Source of the DNA: Clostridiales bacterium
Lineage (GTDB): Bacteria; Bacillota; Clostridia; Peptostreptococcales; Acidaminobacteraceae
Direction: 5' to 3'
DNA length: 40,153 nt
Assembly (NCBI GenBank): GCA_030446305.1
Contig: JASUSA010000029.1
Span: forward strand, 1 to 40,153
Each line of letters opens with the position of its first letter. The first letter of the stretch is position 1. The position numbers and the translations under genes are program-made. Below the pieces are notes generated by a model. That model was given only the letters and a program-made list of their open reading frames with translations. It made no database searches and was not told the origin of the DNA. Positions 32,557-40,153 of the stretch are shown here, piece after piece.

Positions 32557-34838
32557 TGGATACAATATTGGCAAAAATACTGACGATGAGTGTGAATACA
32601 ACAATTGCCATTGGCTGTGTCTTGGTGCTGCGCATGCTGCTTAAAAGTGTACCAAAGCGATTCATATATGCACTTTGGTCGGTGGTGCTCTATCGTATGA
32701 TTTGGCCGTTTACGGTACAAGAAATGCTAACGGCTTTTATGCACTGGCTGATGCCACCGGGGAATCCACAATTTGAAACGGCTTCTGCGATGATTGATGG
32801 TGTTGCAGCGCAATCTCAGCGATTGTCGGTGTCGGCGCCAATGGTGCATGCAGTGACGCGCGGTGTTGTACCGGATGGTATGGCAATACACCCGGATACG
32901 ATGTGGGATCGCTTGGCGATCATCGTTTGGGTATTGGGTGTTTTAGCTGTTTTGATCATGGGGATTGCTTCTGCTCTGAAATTGCAGCATCAGCTGCAAT
33001 ACGCAGAAAAGCATGTGATAAAAATAGCAGATTATCCATCGATTTATACTTTATCCGGTGCCGAGACGCCATTTGTCTTAGGCATTTTAAAACCGGTGAT
33101 TTACGTTCCGACAGGCTATAAGGTGCAGGCAAACGATGCTGTTTTACAGCATGAAAAAATGCATATCATGCGTAAGGATATGCTTTTTAGAATCATTGGT
33201 TATGTGGCAGTAAGCATTCATTGGTTTAATCCCTTGGCATGGCTGGCGTATCGAATATCTGAAGCAGATATGGAGATGGCTTGTGATGAGGCCGTTCTTG
33301 AAAACCTAGGGGAGAGCATCAAACCTGCTTATGCGACGGCAATTTTAAAAACGGCCGCCGTGCGTCCCGTACGGGGATTGGGTTTTGGCAAAGGTGATAT
33401 CAAACAGCGCATTAAACGCGTGTTGAACTATAAACAACAAAAACGCCGGTTGCTGTGGGTGAGTGCTGGCGTCTGCATCATCCTTGCTGTCGGCGTATTA
33501 CTGGTGACACAGCGCGAAACTGCATTGGTGATGCCCGAACAGGCGACAGCGATAAAGACAATTGAACCCGTGGATGTTGAGACGCTTTATGCCAATCGTA
33601 CACTCTATATCGGGGATAATTCAAAAGTCGTCGGTATGTTGAGCGGTCTTTCAATGCCGGAGGCGTTAACCTATGGTGGCGTTGCGCTGCAGACCTCTGA
33701 ATTGCCTTATGGGGTTACGATACCTCTGACGACAAAAGATGATACTTATCTCGAACGGTGGGGGGATCATAAGGATGCCATTGGCGATCCCAATGCATCT
33801 TTGCTTCTGAACCGAAATGCGGCGATATTGCTGGCGTTAATTGACAATGCATCGTGGGTGCGGTATGAAATCAATTCGCCGAATGAAGGGCGATCTTACA
33901 CTTTTGACCGCGAATGGGCAGATTCTTTGTTTCAGCGCGATATTCGACTGTTTGGCGAATCAAAGCGTTCACTTGCGAATCTTGTAAATGAGATGAATGG
34001 TGCATTGCCGGATCAAGTGATCACAAATGCGCTGACGACTTATTTGCGTTCGGATGCAGATTTTAATGTCAGTGGTGTTGCGGATAATCAAAGAGAAAAG
34101 ATGCTGGAGACGACTGCCTACACATCGCTTGGGACAATGGTTTCGTATAGTGATAACAGTTCGGTGAAAGTTTTTGCGGCAGCGATGGCATGTGATTTTA
34201 CCGAACGGGATGGTCAGCTGATTGAACAGCGGCGTGTTGAAACGCCGGTATTGCTGACACTGCAAATGACGGAACAGGGAATATACGAACTCATAGAGAT
34301 CCGGGCACTTGATACAGCAGAACAGGCTGAAACATGGCGAATCTTTAATAAAAATGTGGAAGCCTCCATACCCCTTGCATCGTATACGGTTCCAAATGCG
34401 ATTGCGTGTTATCAGCAGGCGATTGATGAAGCGGCATTGACACCTGAGGCGATAGAGGCGTGGATAGAATCTTTGATTGCCGAAATCGAATCTTCACCGG
34501 CATTCAGTTCGGCACCCGGCGATTATATTGAGGCGCATCGCGACGCTTTTGACGAACTCATTTATTTGGGACGCGATACGTTAAAGTATGGATTTACAGC
34601 ATTTGAAAACGATGGTTTGAAGGGGCTGAACGGACATCTTATTGCGATCGCCTGTCGTGACATTATCCCCGCGTTGGGCGAACCGCTGGCGAATGATGCC
34701 ATGTATGAAACTGGCGATGACTGGTATGCAGCTTATCGGACGCAGACACTCGCTCATTTTGAGGCAATATCGGATGATGTGGTTTTTCGGAATGTCTATC
34801 CGGCCGGGGCTGTCCTCATGTCAATTGTTGAAAAGTGA
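32553..34838 (+). CDS. BlaR1/MecR1-type M56 sensor protease
   Basis: The 761-residue membrane protein has several helices in the first 140 residues and one near 298-320. Between them lies a cytoplasmic zinc metalloprotease domain with HEKMH (about residues 199-203) and the downstream EMACDEAVLEN. The part outside is not a penicillin-binding domain: residues about 345-440 look like DUF4825 (LYIGDNSKVVGMLSGL, LQTSELPYGVTIPL), and the remaining 300 residues are not recognised. In the BlaR1 pathway the protease, activated through its outer domain, leads to loss of the repressor. The signal here is therefore probably not a beta-lactam bound covalently; cell-wall stress or another ligand is more likely. 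Two ATG codons at 32553 and 32556 are possible starts. Confidence 0.88.
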   Translation: MMDTILAKILTMSVNTTIAIGCVLVLRMLLKSVPKRFIYALWSVVLYRMIWPFTVQEMLTAFMHWLMPPGNPQFETASAMIDGVAAQSQRLSVSAPMVHAVTRGVVPDGMAIHPDTMWDRLAIIVWVLGVLAVLIMGIASALKLQHQLQYAEKHVIKIADYPSIYTLSGAETPFVLGILKPVIYVPTGYKVQANDAVLQHEKMHIMRKDMLFRIIGYVAVSIHWFNPLAWLAYRISEADMEMACDEAVLENLGESIKPAYATAILKTAAVRPVRGLGFGKGDIKQRIKRVLNYKQQKRRLLWVSAGVCIILAVGVLLVTQRETALVMPEQATAIKTIEPVDVETLYANRTLYIGDNSKVVGMLSGLSMPEALTYGGVALQTSELPYGVTIPLTTKDDTYLERWGDHKDAIGDPNASLLLNRNAAILLALIDNASWVRYEINSPNEGRSYTFDREWADSLFQRDIRLFGESKRSLANLVNEMNGALPDQVITNALTTYLRSDADFNVSGVADNQREKMLETTAYTSLGTMVSYSDNSSVKVFAAAMACDFTERDGQLIEQRRVETPVLLTLQMTEQGIYELIEIRALDTAEQAETWRIFNKNVEASIPLASYTVPNAIACYQQAIDEAALTPEAIEAWIESLIAEIESSPAFSSAPGDYIEAHRDAFDELIYLGRDTLKYGFTAFENDGLKGLNGHLIAIACRDIIPALGEPLANDAMYETGDDWYAAYRTQTLAHFEAISDDVVFRNVYPAGAVLMSIVEK

Positions 34839-34915
34839 CAAAGCCAGACTTTTAAAGGCATTGAGTCTGTTAAGATGACAGTGACAATAACTAAATAAAA
34901 AAATTGTATTTACCG

Positions 34916-34947
34916 TTAATCAATTTACATAAAATTGATTAATTTTT
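34916..34947 (+). terminator. Terminator of the blaI-blaR operon
   Basis: TTAATCAATTT (34916-34926) and AAATTGATTAA (34932-34942) form a perfect 11-bp stem with a 5-nt loop, then TTTTT. Confidence 0.8.
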
Positions 34948-35002
34948 GTCAAATGTGGTATACATAAGACGACGGGATTAGTAAAAAGAAGGAGGCTTTG
35001 TC

Positions 35003-35218
35003 ATGAATCGCAATCAACAAGAGATTGAATGGGATGAATTGAAGGAAGAAGTCAAGATGAGATGGGAAGCGCTGACAGAGAATGATTTGGATGAAATTGA
35101 AGCAAATCTCGAAAAACTGGTTGGCATTATTGAAAAGCGCTGCGGCGTATCGCATGCTGAGGCAGAAAAAGAAGTAAACGACTTCAGTCATGCATGGGTT
35201 AACCGAAACTTCCAATGA
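35003..35218 (+). CDS. CsbD-like stress protein
   Basis: The 71-residue protein is of the CsbD/YjbJ family: small, highly charged and soluble, usually under general-stress control. Visible blocks are EEVKMRWEALTENDLDEIEAN and LVGIIEKRCGVSHAEAEKEV, matching the family's repeated pattern. AAGGAGG precedes the ATG. It stands alone between two terminators. Its molecular function is not known. Confidence 0.88.
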   Translation: MNRNQQEIEWDELKEEVKMRWEALTENDLDEIEANLEKLVGIIEKRCGVSHAEAEKEVNDFSHAWVNRNFQ

Positions 35219-35274
35219 TGAGGGAAAGGACAGAAAAGAAATATGACAAAACAGAATCGTGTATGGTATTGAAA

Positions 35275-35303
35275 AGACAGCTTTCGAAAGGGGGCTGTTT
35301 TTT
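35275..35303 (+). terminator. Terminator after the CsbD-like gene
   Basis: ACAGC...TTTC pairs with GAAAG...GCTGT, followed by TTTTTT (35298-35303). Confidence 0.7.
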
Positions 35304-35453
35304 CATGTAAAGATGATTGGCGGAGCTGAAAGTGTGTATTTGACAGTTGAGATGCCATTAAGAGGGTCATTTGTATCACTATTCGTACAAGCTAATGATA
35401 GTATTGCCTAGATATGGGTATCCTTTTGATATATCCAAGTTAGAGGTGTTCAC

Positions 35454-37292
35454 ATGTATGAAAATCTGTGTACAGCAAAAGAAAAATTTAGATCTAGGCG
35501 ACGTTACCAGTTGATCTGGCTGATGATTATCGGTGTTTTTTTATTGTTGCTTTTGCAGTCTGTTGCATTTGCAAACGGCGGTGAAGAAGCGGCGGTTTTT
35601 CCAAGGCCGGATTCGAGTTATGAAGATCAGGCGATGACCGGCTATTTCAACATATTGGCGCATCGTGCTGCAGTTGAACCGTTTAATGTCATTGCGCTGG
35701 TGATTTTTGTACTCGCCATTGCCCATACACTGTTGACCAGTGTCTTTACAGGACTTGCACATCGATTGGAACATCAATATGAAGCACTGATAGAAGAAGG
35801 CCTTCGCGACAAACACTCGCATTCGATCCCCGCCAGTTTTTTTCACTTGCTCGGTGAAATAGAAGTCGTCTTTGGCTTTTGGGCAGTTTTTTTGGCCATT
35901 GCCATTGCCGCATACTATGACTGGTCGACATTCGTGCATTATGTCGAGGGGCTTGAATATATCGAACCGCTCTTCGTCATTGTGATCATGGTCATTGCTT
36001 CCTCGCGCCCTATTATCAAACTTTTTGAACTCGTCCTTTGGCGCATTGTCAGAATCATTGGCGATTCGCTTGAGACTTGGTGGGTATTGATATTGCTGCT
36101 TTCGGGTATTCTCGGCGCATTTATTACAGAACCTGCTGCCATGGCGGTTTCGGCGTTGCTGCTTGCAGATAAGTTTTATAGTCTCGGCCCGTCAAAGCGA
36201 CTGAAATATGCGACACTGGCTTTGCTCTTCGTCAATGTCTCCATTGGTGGTTCATTGACAAACTTCGCATCGCCGCCAGTGATGATGGTAGCGGGACCGT
36301 GGTCGTGGGATATGGGGTTTATGATGACGACTTTTGGCTGGAAGACGCTGCTGGCGCTCGTTGCAAATACGGCAAGTTATTTTATACTGGTGCGTGGGGA
36401 ACTGGGCGAGATGAAGGTTGCCTATGAAAATGCAAAATTTAAACGCTATATCCAAAGGCGTTTCATCAGCCAAAAAGAACTGGAAGATAATTTTACAGCG
36501 CTTGAAAGATTAGTGGATAAGCGCGTTCATTTCACATCAGAACTTAATGCATACAGCATTATTCTCAAAGAAAATATCAAGGATTTGGCACATGAAAAGC
36601 TGACGCCTGAAGAATGTGAAAAATATGATATCAGCAATGCGATTGATGAAAAATTTGATGGGATTGTTACGGAAGAAATGGCTAAGTCAATACCAGGACT
36701 TACAAAGACATCCGGTTTGACGACAATCTATGATTCACACTGGGATGAACGGGAAGATCAGGTGCCGTTCTGGATTATGGGCGTACACGTGTTTTTCCTC
36801 GTATGGACGGTGATCCATGCGGAGACGCCAGTTCTATTTCTAGCGGGATTTCTCTTCTTTCTCGGTTTTTATCAGGTCACTGAATTTTATCAAAATAGAC
36901 TGGATTTAAAATCACCATTGCTCGTCGCCTTCTTTTTATCGGGCATTATGATTCACGGAACACTGCAAGCGTGGTGGATTGCACCACTGCTTGGAAGGCT
37001 AAACCCTCTGCACTTGAATATCGCGGCGACAGTTTTAACGGCTTTTAATGACAATGCAGCCATTACTTATCTAAGTACGCTGGTGCCGAATTTTCCTGCA
37101 TCCATGCGCTATGCTGTCGTTTCAGGCGCCTTGACTGGTGGTGGGCTTACGATTATTGCCAATGCACCGAACCCAATTGGTCAGTCCGTGTTAAAACGTT
37201 TTTTTGAAACGGGTATTTCAGCGGGTAAGCTTTTTCAATATGCACTGCTGCCGACATTGTTAACGGCACTGATCTATAATTTCTTTTCCTGA
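35454..37292 (+). CDS. Putative Na+/H+ antiporter (PF07399 type)
   Basis: The 612-residue membrane protein has an N-terminal hydrophobic segment that could be a signal anchor, about ten to twelve further helices, and a charged loop of about 120 residues in the middle (about 325-445). It resembles the putative Na+/H+ antiporter family within the ion transporter superfamily: blocks FHLLGEIEVVFGFWAVFLAI, ITEPAAMAVSALLLADKFYS, TNFASPPVMMVAGPW and, at the end, LTAFNDNAAITYLSTLVPNF with GGGLTIIANAPNPIGQSVL. It would exchange sodium and protons across the cytoplasmic membrane. AGAGGTG precedes the ATG. It is the first gene of the partner-switching operon (12 nt to the next start). Its ion and direction are inferred. 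Confidence 0.82.
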   Translation: MYENLCTAKEKFRSRRRYQLIWLMIIGVFLLLLLQSVAFANGGEEAAVFPRPDSSYEDQAMTGYFNILAHRAAVEPFNVIALVIFVLAIAHTLLTSVFTGLAHRLEHQYEALIEEGLRDKHSHSIPASFFHLLGEIEVVFGFWAVFLAIAIAAYYDWSTFVHYVEGLEYIEPLFVIVIMVIASSRPIIKLFELVLWRIVRIIGDSLETWWVLILLLSGILGAFITEPAAMAVSALLLADKFYSLGPSKRLKYATLALLFVNVSIGGSLTNFASPPVMMVAGPWSWDMGFMMTTFGWKTLLALVANTASYFILVRGELGEMKVAYENAKFKRYIQRRFISQKELEDNFTALERLVDKRVHFTSELNAYSIILKENIKDLAHEKLTPEECEKYDISNAIDEKFDGIVTEEMAKSIPGLTKTSGLTTIYDSHWDEREDQVPFWIMGVHVFFLVWTVIHAETPVLFLAGFLFFLGFYQVTEFYQNRLDLKSPLLVAFFLSGIMIHGTLQAWWIAPLLGRLNPLHLNIAATVLTAFNDNAAITYLSTLVPNFPASMRYAVVSGALTGGGLTIIANAPNPIGQSVLKRFFETGISAGKLFQYALLPTLLTALIYNFFS

Positions 37293-37304
37293 TAGGAGGC
37301 TTTT

Positions 37305-37820
37305 ATGGTGATTTATGAAACAACCTTTCACTCGACGTTTGAATTGGTAGATGAAAAAGCGAAAGAAGCGCTAATGATGTTGAAAGCCAGAGAGATTGAC
37401 TGGATGTCTCACACGCTTTTTAAAATCAACTTCGTACTCAGAGAGCTGTTGAACAATGCTGTGGAACACGGGAACGCATTTGATCCGCAAAAACAAGTCT
37501 TCTTAAGAATCGAATCAAAGGATCAGCTGTTCATTTTTACAGTTCGAGATGAGGGGGCTGGGATTTGTACGGAATTGACACCAACGGATGAAGGTGCTAC
37601 AGAAAAATTGCCAAGGCACGACAAGGCATACCATGCTATTTGCGCAAATGAGACGTTGGAGCGCCTAAAGCATTCAACAGATGATACGGAGACAGACGTC
37701 GATGCCCTCGCCGACCGAAGACGCGGATTAGAAACGATTAAACGGCTGGCATTTGAGCTCACGATAACGGGGAATACCGTCGTTGCGACGTTGGATTTGA
37801 GTAAGGAGGCGATGCAATGA
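37305..37820 (+). CDS. RsbW-like anti-sigma factor / serine kinase
   Basis: The 171-residue ATP-binding protein is of the HATPase_c_2 type found in partner-switching modules. The N box is ELLNNAVEHGNAF (about residues 46-58), the G1 box DEGAGI and the G2 region RRGLETIKRLA near 145. About 50 residues that are acidic and not conserved lie between G1 and G2 and make it longer than RsbW or SpoIIAB. It would phosphorylate the STAS protein encoded next and hold a target (sigma factor or other) when free. AGGAGG precedes the ATG, and its stop overlaps the STAS start as ATGA. No sigma factor gene is in the operon. Confidence 0.86.
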   Translation: MVIYETTFHSTFELVDEKAKEALMMLKAREIDWMSHTLFKINFVLRELLNNAVEHGNAFDPQKQVFLRIESKDQLFIFTVRDEGAGICTELTPTDEGATEKLPRHDKAYHAICANETLERLKHSTDDTETDVDALADRRRGLETIKRLAFELTITGNTVVATLDLSKEAMQ

Positions 37821-38104
37821 ATCATTTGAAGATGACGATCAAGGAAGGGCTGACGGCCAACAACGTTGCCGTTTATCAAAAAGAATTTGAAAAGATTCTT
37901 ACTGAAATCGATGATTTTAGTGAACTCATATTAGATTTGGCAGGCAATGACAATATTGATTCGACAGGGGTTACGTTCATTATCAGTGTTTTTAAACGTG
38001 CGAAGGCCATGGAAAAAAGCTTTCGCGTCGTTGGTGCCAATGCAGATGTACAAATGCTGTTTAAACTGATGAAGCTCGACCAGTTTTTTGAAATGAGTGA
38101 TTGA
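37817..38104 (+). CDS. STAS-domain anti-anti-sigma factor
   Basis: A 95-residue STAS protein of the RsbV/SpoIIAA type. The phosphorylatable Ser lies in the motif NIDSTGVTFII (about residues 54-64), and the last helix region LFKLMKLDQFFEM is typical. Unphosphorylated, it would bind the kinase encoded before it and set its target free. It is coupled to that gene by ATGA, and the phosphatase gene follows 15 nt downstream. Confidence 0.92.
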   Translation: MNHLKMTIKEGLTANNVAVYQKEFEKILTEIDDFSELILDLAGNDNIDSTGVTFIISVFKRAKAMEKSFRVVGANADVQMLFKLMKLDQFFEMSD

Positions 38105-38119
38105 TGCGGGGGTGATGAT

Positions 38120-39286
38120 TTGGGTTACTGTATTCTCATTGCAGATGATGCCAATATGAATCGTATGTTGGTCAAGGAAATTTTATCGCAAAGTTTAAAA
38201 GAGGTGACATTTGAAGAAGCTGCAAATGGTCTTGAGGTTTTGGAGATCGTTTCTGCAAAGCAGATTGATCTCATTATATTGGATTTAATCATGCCGAAAA
38301 TGGATGGCTATGAAACGCTGAAAAAACTCAAGCGCCATGAGCGAAGCAGAGATATCCCGGTTATTGTCAACAGTTCTATTCGAGAGATTGCCTCTATAGA
38401 AAGTACACTGAAAAGCGGTGCCGTGGATTATTTTACAAAGCCGCTTTCGCCGGATGACATGAATATTATTTTGCCGCTCAAAGCGAAGAATGCACTTATT
38501 ATGTATGAACAGAGCAGGACGATTCTTGAGTTAAACAGAGAGATTCAGGAAGAACTTAAAAATGCCAATGTCTTTGCCAATATCATGCTGCCGAAATCCG
38601 ATAGCTTTCAGGACATTGACCTCTATATCAAATATCAGCCATCGCTTGGAATTGGTGGCGATTTTTTCGACTGTGTTGAAAGAGACGGCCGCGTTTACTT
38701 TATGATTGCTGATGTGACGGGGCACGGTATTGCAGCCGGTATGGCATCGTCTATGGTCAAAATACTGTTCAGAAAGTGTGTGGATCAGTCAGCTTATATG
38801 CCGCATGAAATCTTGGAAGATATGAATCGTGCAATCTTTGAATATTTTGATTTTGCGGGAAGAGATCACTATTTTGTCTTCACCGCATTCGTAGGGATTA
38901 TCGATCATGGCAAACTCTACTATGCCAATGCCGGACAGCCATATCCGCTCATTTATGTTCAGGCGGCGGATGCGATACAGACCATCGAACAAAACGGATT
39001 CATCGTTGGCATCTTTGATGATATTGCATTTGAAACAGAAATGATACCGTTTAACAGCGGCGACAGTATCTTTCTCTATACAGATGGCCTTTTCTGTTCT
39101 GGAGAAGCATCCGATATTACGGCGTGGACGGAAGTCAAAAAGGTTGCGGCAAAATTTCAGACGATGTGGGTACAGTCGCCAAAGGACTTTTTGGATGAAG
39201 TGCTCTATACTTTCCATATGATTCATAAATCAAAAAAGACGCATTTCAACGACGATGTTGCGATGATGGTGCTGAAAGGCAAATGA
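38120..39286 (+). CDS. Receiver-PP2C (SpoIIE/RsbU-type) phosphatase
   Basis: The 388-residue protein has a receiver domain (residues 1-125): acidic ADDAN, phosphoacceptor Asp in LIILDLIMPKMDGYETL (about residue 54) and FTKPL Lys (about 106). A helical linker (about 130-160) and a PP2C-type serine phosphatase domain follow, with GIGGDFFDCV, MIADVTGHGIAAGMASSMVK and FNDDVAMMVL. Phosphorylation of the receiver by an unseen histidine kinase would control dephosphorylation of the STAS protein. The TTG at 38120 is preceded by GGGGGTGAT. It closes the operon; the architecture is like RsbU-type two-component phosphatases such as RssB-like PP2C proteins. Confidence 0.92.
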   Translation: MGYCILIADDANMNRMLVKEILSQSLKEVTFEEAANGLEVLEIVSAKQIDLIILDLIMPKMDGYETLKKLKRHERSRDIPVIVNSSIREIASIESTLKSGAVDYFTKPLSPDDMNIILPLKAKNALIMYEQSRTILELNREIQEELKNANVFANIMLPKSDSFQDIDLYIKYQPSLGIGGDFFDCVERDGRVYFMIADVTGHGIAAGMASSMVKILFRKCVDQSAYMPHEILEDMNRAIFEYFDFAGRDHYFVFTAFVGIIDHGKLYYANAGQPYPLIYVQAADAIQTIEQNGFIVGIFDDIAFETEMIPFNSGDSIFLYTDGLFCSGEASDITAWTEVKKVAAKFQTMWVQSPKDFLDEVLYTFHMIHKSKKTHFNDDVAMMVLKGK

Positions 39287-39317
39287 AAGTAAAGGCAATC
39301 ATCGAAACAGCGTCAAT

Positions 39318-39347
39318 GAGAAGTTAACCAAAGTCATACAACTTCTC
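39318..39347. other. Inverted repeat after the phosphatase gene
   Basis: GAGAAGTT (39318-39325) and AACTTCTC (39340-39347) form a perfect 8-bp stem with a 14-nt loop. No T tract follows, so termination is uncertain. Confidence 0.35.
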
Positions 39348-39386
39348 CAATGATGAGAAACTGAAATAGAGAGGCTCTAAAAGCAG

Positions 39387-39416
39387 TTGAAGTAATTGTA
39401 CGAAATGTGCTAAACT
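39387..39416 (+). promoter_or_regulatory. Promoter of yjdF
   Basis: TTGAAG (39387-39392) and TAAACT (39411-39416) are 18 bp apart, putting the transcript start near 39424, just before the riboswitch. Confidence 0.6.
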
Positions 39417-39429
39417 AAATGCGTACGTG

Positions 39430-39540
39430 TACAGGATAAAAACACAATCCGGTTGGTAGTCCGGATGCGGCTTTCAAATAGAGATCTTGCAAAGATCGCC
39501 ATGCCGTCAGTAACCTGCCCTCCTGGGTTGTCCATTCTTG
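39430..39540 (+). ncRNA. yjdF riboswitch
   Basis: This structured leader lies upstream of a yjdF gene, where the yjdF RNA is found in Firmicutes. It has an ATCCGG/CCGGAT hairpin (39447-39466), a GCGGC/GCCGT stem (39468-39507) enclosing a GATCTT-GCA-AAGATC hairpin (39483-39497), and ACAA/TTGT closing pairs with a CCCTCCTGGG segment near the end. The known class binds azaaromatic compounds. Assignment rests on the gene that follows and the visible stems; a covariance search was not possible. Confidence 0.75.
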
Positions 39541-39569
39541 AATAAATGCCGTTCAAATAAGGAGGGAAA

Positions 39570-39989
39570 ATGAGCATTTTTTTAAGAGGACAGTTGACGG
39601 TTTTTTTTGAATCACCCTATTGGGTTGGCGTTTTCGAACGCTGGTCAGAGGGTACTTTTCAGGCGTGCAAAGTGACTTTTGGCGCTGAACCGAGTACAGC
39701 AGAAGTTTATGATTTTCTGATGAGGCAATATAAGGATTTATCATTTTGCGAAGGCGTTGCGGACGACGTGACGGTGAAAAGCATAAACCCAAAGCGACTG
39801 CAGCGCGCTATTCATCGACAAACAGGTGATCCAGACACACGATCCAAAGCTCAGGCTGTAATCGCTGCACAATATGAAGTTGCGAAGCTCATTCGGCGAA
39901 AAACAGCTAGAGAACGCAGTTCAATACTGGCAGATGCCCGTTTTGAACAGAAACAAGCAAAAAAGAAACAAAAAAAACGCGGCCATTAA
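39570..39989 (+). CDS. yjdF: YjdF family protein
   Basis: A 139-residue protein of the YjdF (DUF2992) family: RGQLTVFFESPYWVGVFERW at the N-terminus, KVTFGAEPSTAEVYDFLMRQ in the middle, INPKRLQRAIHRQ, and a Lys/Arg/Gln-rich C-terminus ending KKKQKKRGH that is typical of the family. Its function is not known; the azaaromatic-sensing riboswitch before it suggests a role in handling toxic or natural heteroaromatic compounds. AAGGAGGG (39559-39566) precedes the ATG. A terminator follows, so it is a single-gene unit. Confidence 0.92.
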   Translation: MSIFLRGQLTVFFESPYWVGVFERWSEGTFQACKVTFGAEPSTAEVYDFLMRQYKDLSFCEGVADDVTVKSINPKRLQRAIHRQTGDPDTRSKAQAVIAAQYEVAKLIRRKTARERSSILADARFEQKQAKKKQKKRGH

Positions 39990-40005
39990 TGGCGGACAAA
40001 TGTCG

Positions 40006-40042
40006 AAAACTGCGGGAACAGCAATTTGCTCTCGCGGTTTTT
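40006..40042 (+). terminator. yjdF terminator
   Basis: AACTGCG pairs with CGCGGTT, with an inner AGC/GCT, followed by TTTTT. Confidence 0.7.
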
Positions 40043-40049
40043 AAGGTTT

Positions 40050-40078
40050 TTGACGTATTTTTTAAAATTGGATACATT
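40050..40078 (+). promoter_or_regulatory. Promoter-like element toward the next gene
   Basis: TTGACG (40050-40055) and TACATT (40073-40078) are 17 bp apart; a TATAAT also lies at 40097-40102. The gene they serve would begin beyond the window. Confidence 0.4.
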
Positions 40079-40153
40079 TTGTTTATATTTCCTTTTTATA
40101 ATAGGAGAGAGCATTAACAATCGGCGTGAGCATTTACGACGGTCTATGAATTA

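Overview
The window looks like chromosomal DNA of an anaerobic, low-to-moderate GC Firmicute, most likely a member of the Clostridia. I infer this from strong AGGAGG-type ribosome binding sites, several TTG/GTG starts backed by such sites, sigma-A promoters close to TTGACA-N17-TATAAT, U-tract terminators, a molybdopterin/tungstopterin aldehyde ferredoxin oxidoreductase, the ablA-ablB osmolyte pair and a yjdF gene behind a yjdF-type RNA leader. I cannot name the genus. I see no tRNA, rRNA, insertion sequence, phage gene or CRISPR array. Nearly every gene is on the plus strand; only an RraA-like gene is on the minus strand.

Layout. (1) 1-5950 is a cluster of dynamin-like membrane GTPases: a truncated C-terminal copy, a full 689-residue protein, a small two-helix membrane protein, a DUF1836 putative regulator and a second, shorter GTPase. 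(2) 5950-8790 is an oxidoreductase operon: a Moco/Tuco-type riboswitch, the oxidoreductase, and two beta-grasp (MoaD/ThiS-like) proteins. (3) 8785-9516 is an unusual gene-poor gap with promoters, terminators, two micro-ORFs and 10-bp repeats. (4) 9562-11765 is ablA-ablB, which makes N-epsilon-acetyl-beta-lysine. (5) 12153-13460 is a membrane diguanylate cyclase. (6) 13850-19371 is a TetR regulator, a YhgE/Pip membrane protein with a clear operator in its promoter, and a secreted leucine-rich-repeat protein. (7) 19676-20173 is a ProX-like tRNA editing protein.

(8) 20291-31936 is a catabolic/uptake island: an RraA-like protein on the minus strand, a MocR (GntR-aminotransferase) regulator, a creatininase-family protein, a complete Opp/Dpp-type ABC transporter, a nitrilase-superfamily amidase and a MalY/PatB-type C-S lyase. 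A shared 15-bp palindromic element lies over the start of the mocR transcript and upstream of the -35 of the creatininase promoter. This is the arrangement expected for a MocR that represses itself and activates a target. (9) 32079-34838 is a BlaI/BlaR1-type pair with two perfect operators, followed by a CsbD-like stress protein. (10) 35454-39286 is a putative Na+/H+ antiporter in one operon with a partner-switching module (RsbW-like kinase, STAS protein, receiver-PP2C phosphatase). (11) 39387-40042 is a yjdF riboswitch and yjdF, with a promoter for a further gene at the edge.

The most interesting parts are the dynamin cluster, the MocR regulon with its atypical creatininase and RraA proteins, the structured RNA-like leaders, and the antiporter/partner-switch operon. 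All functions come from reading motifs and context; no database search was possible.
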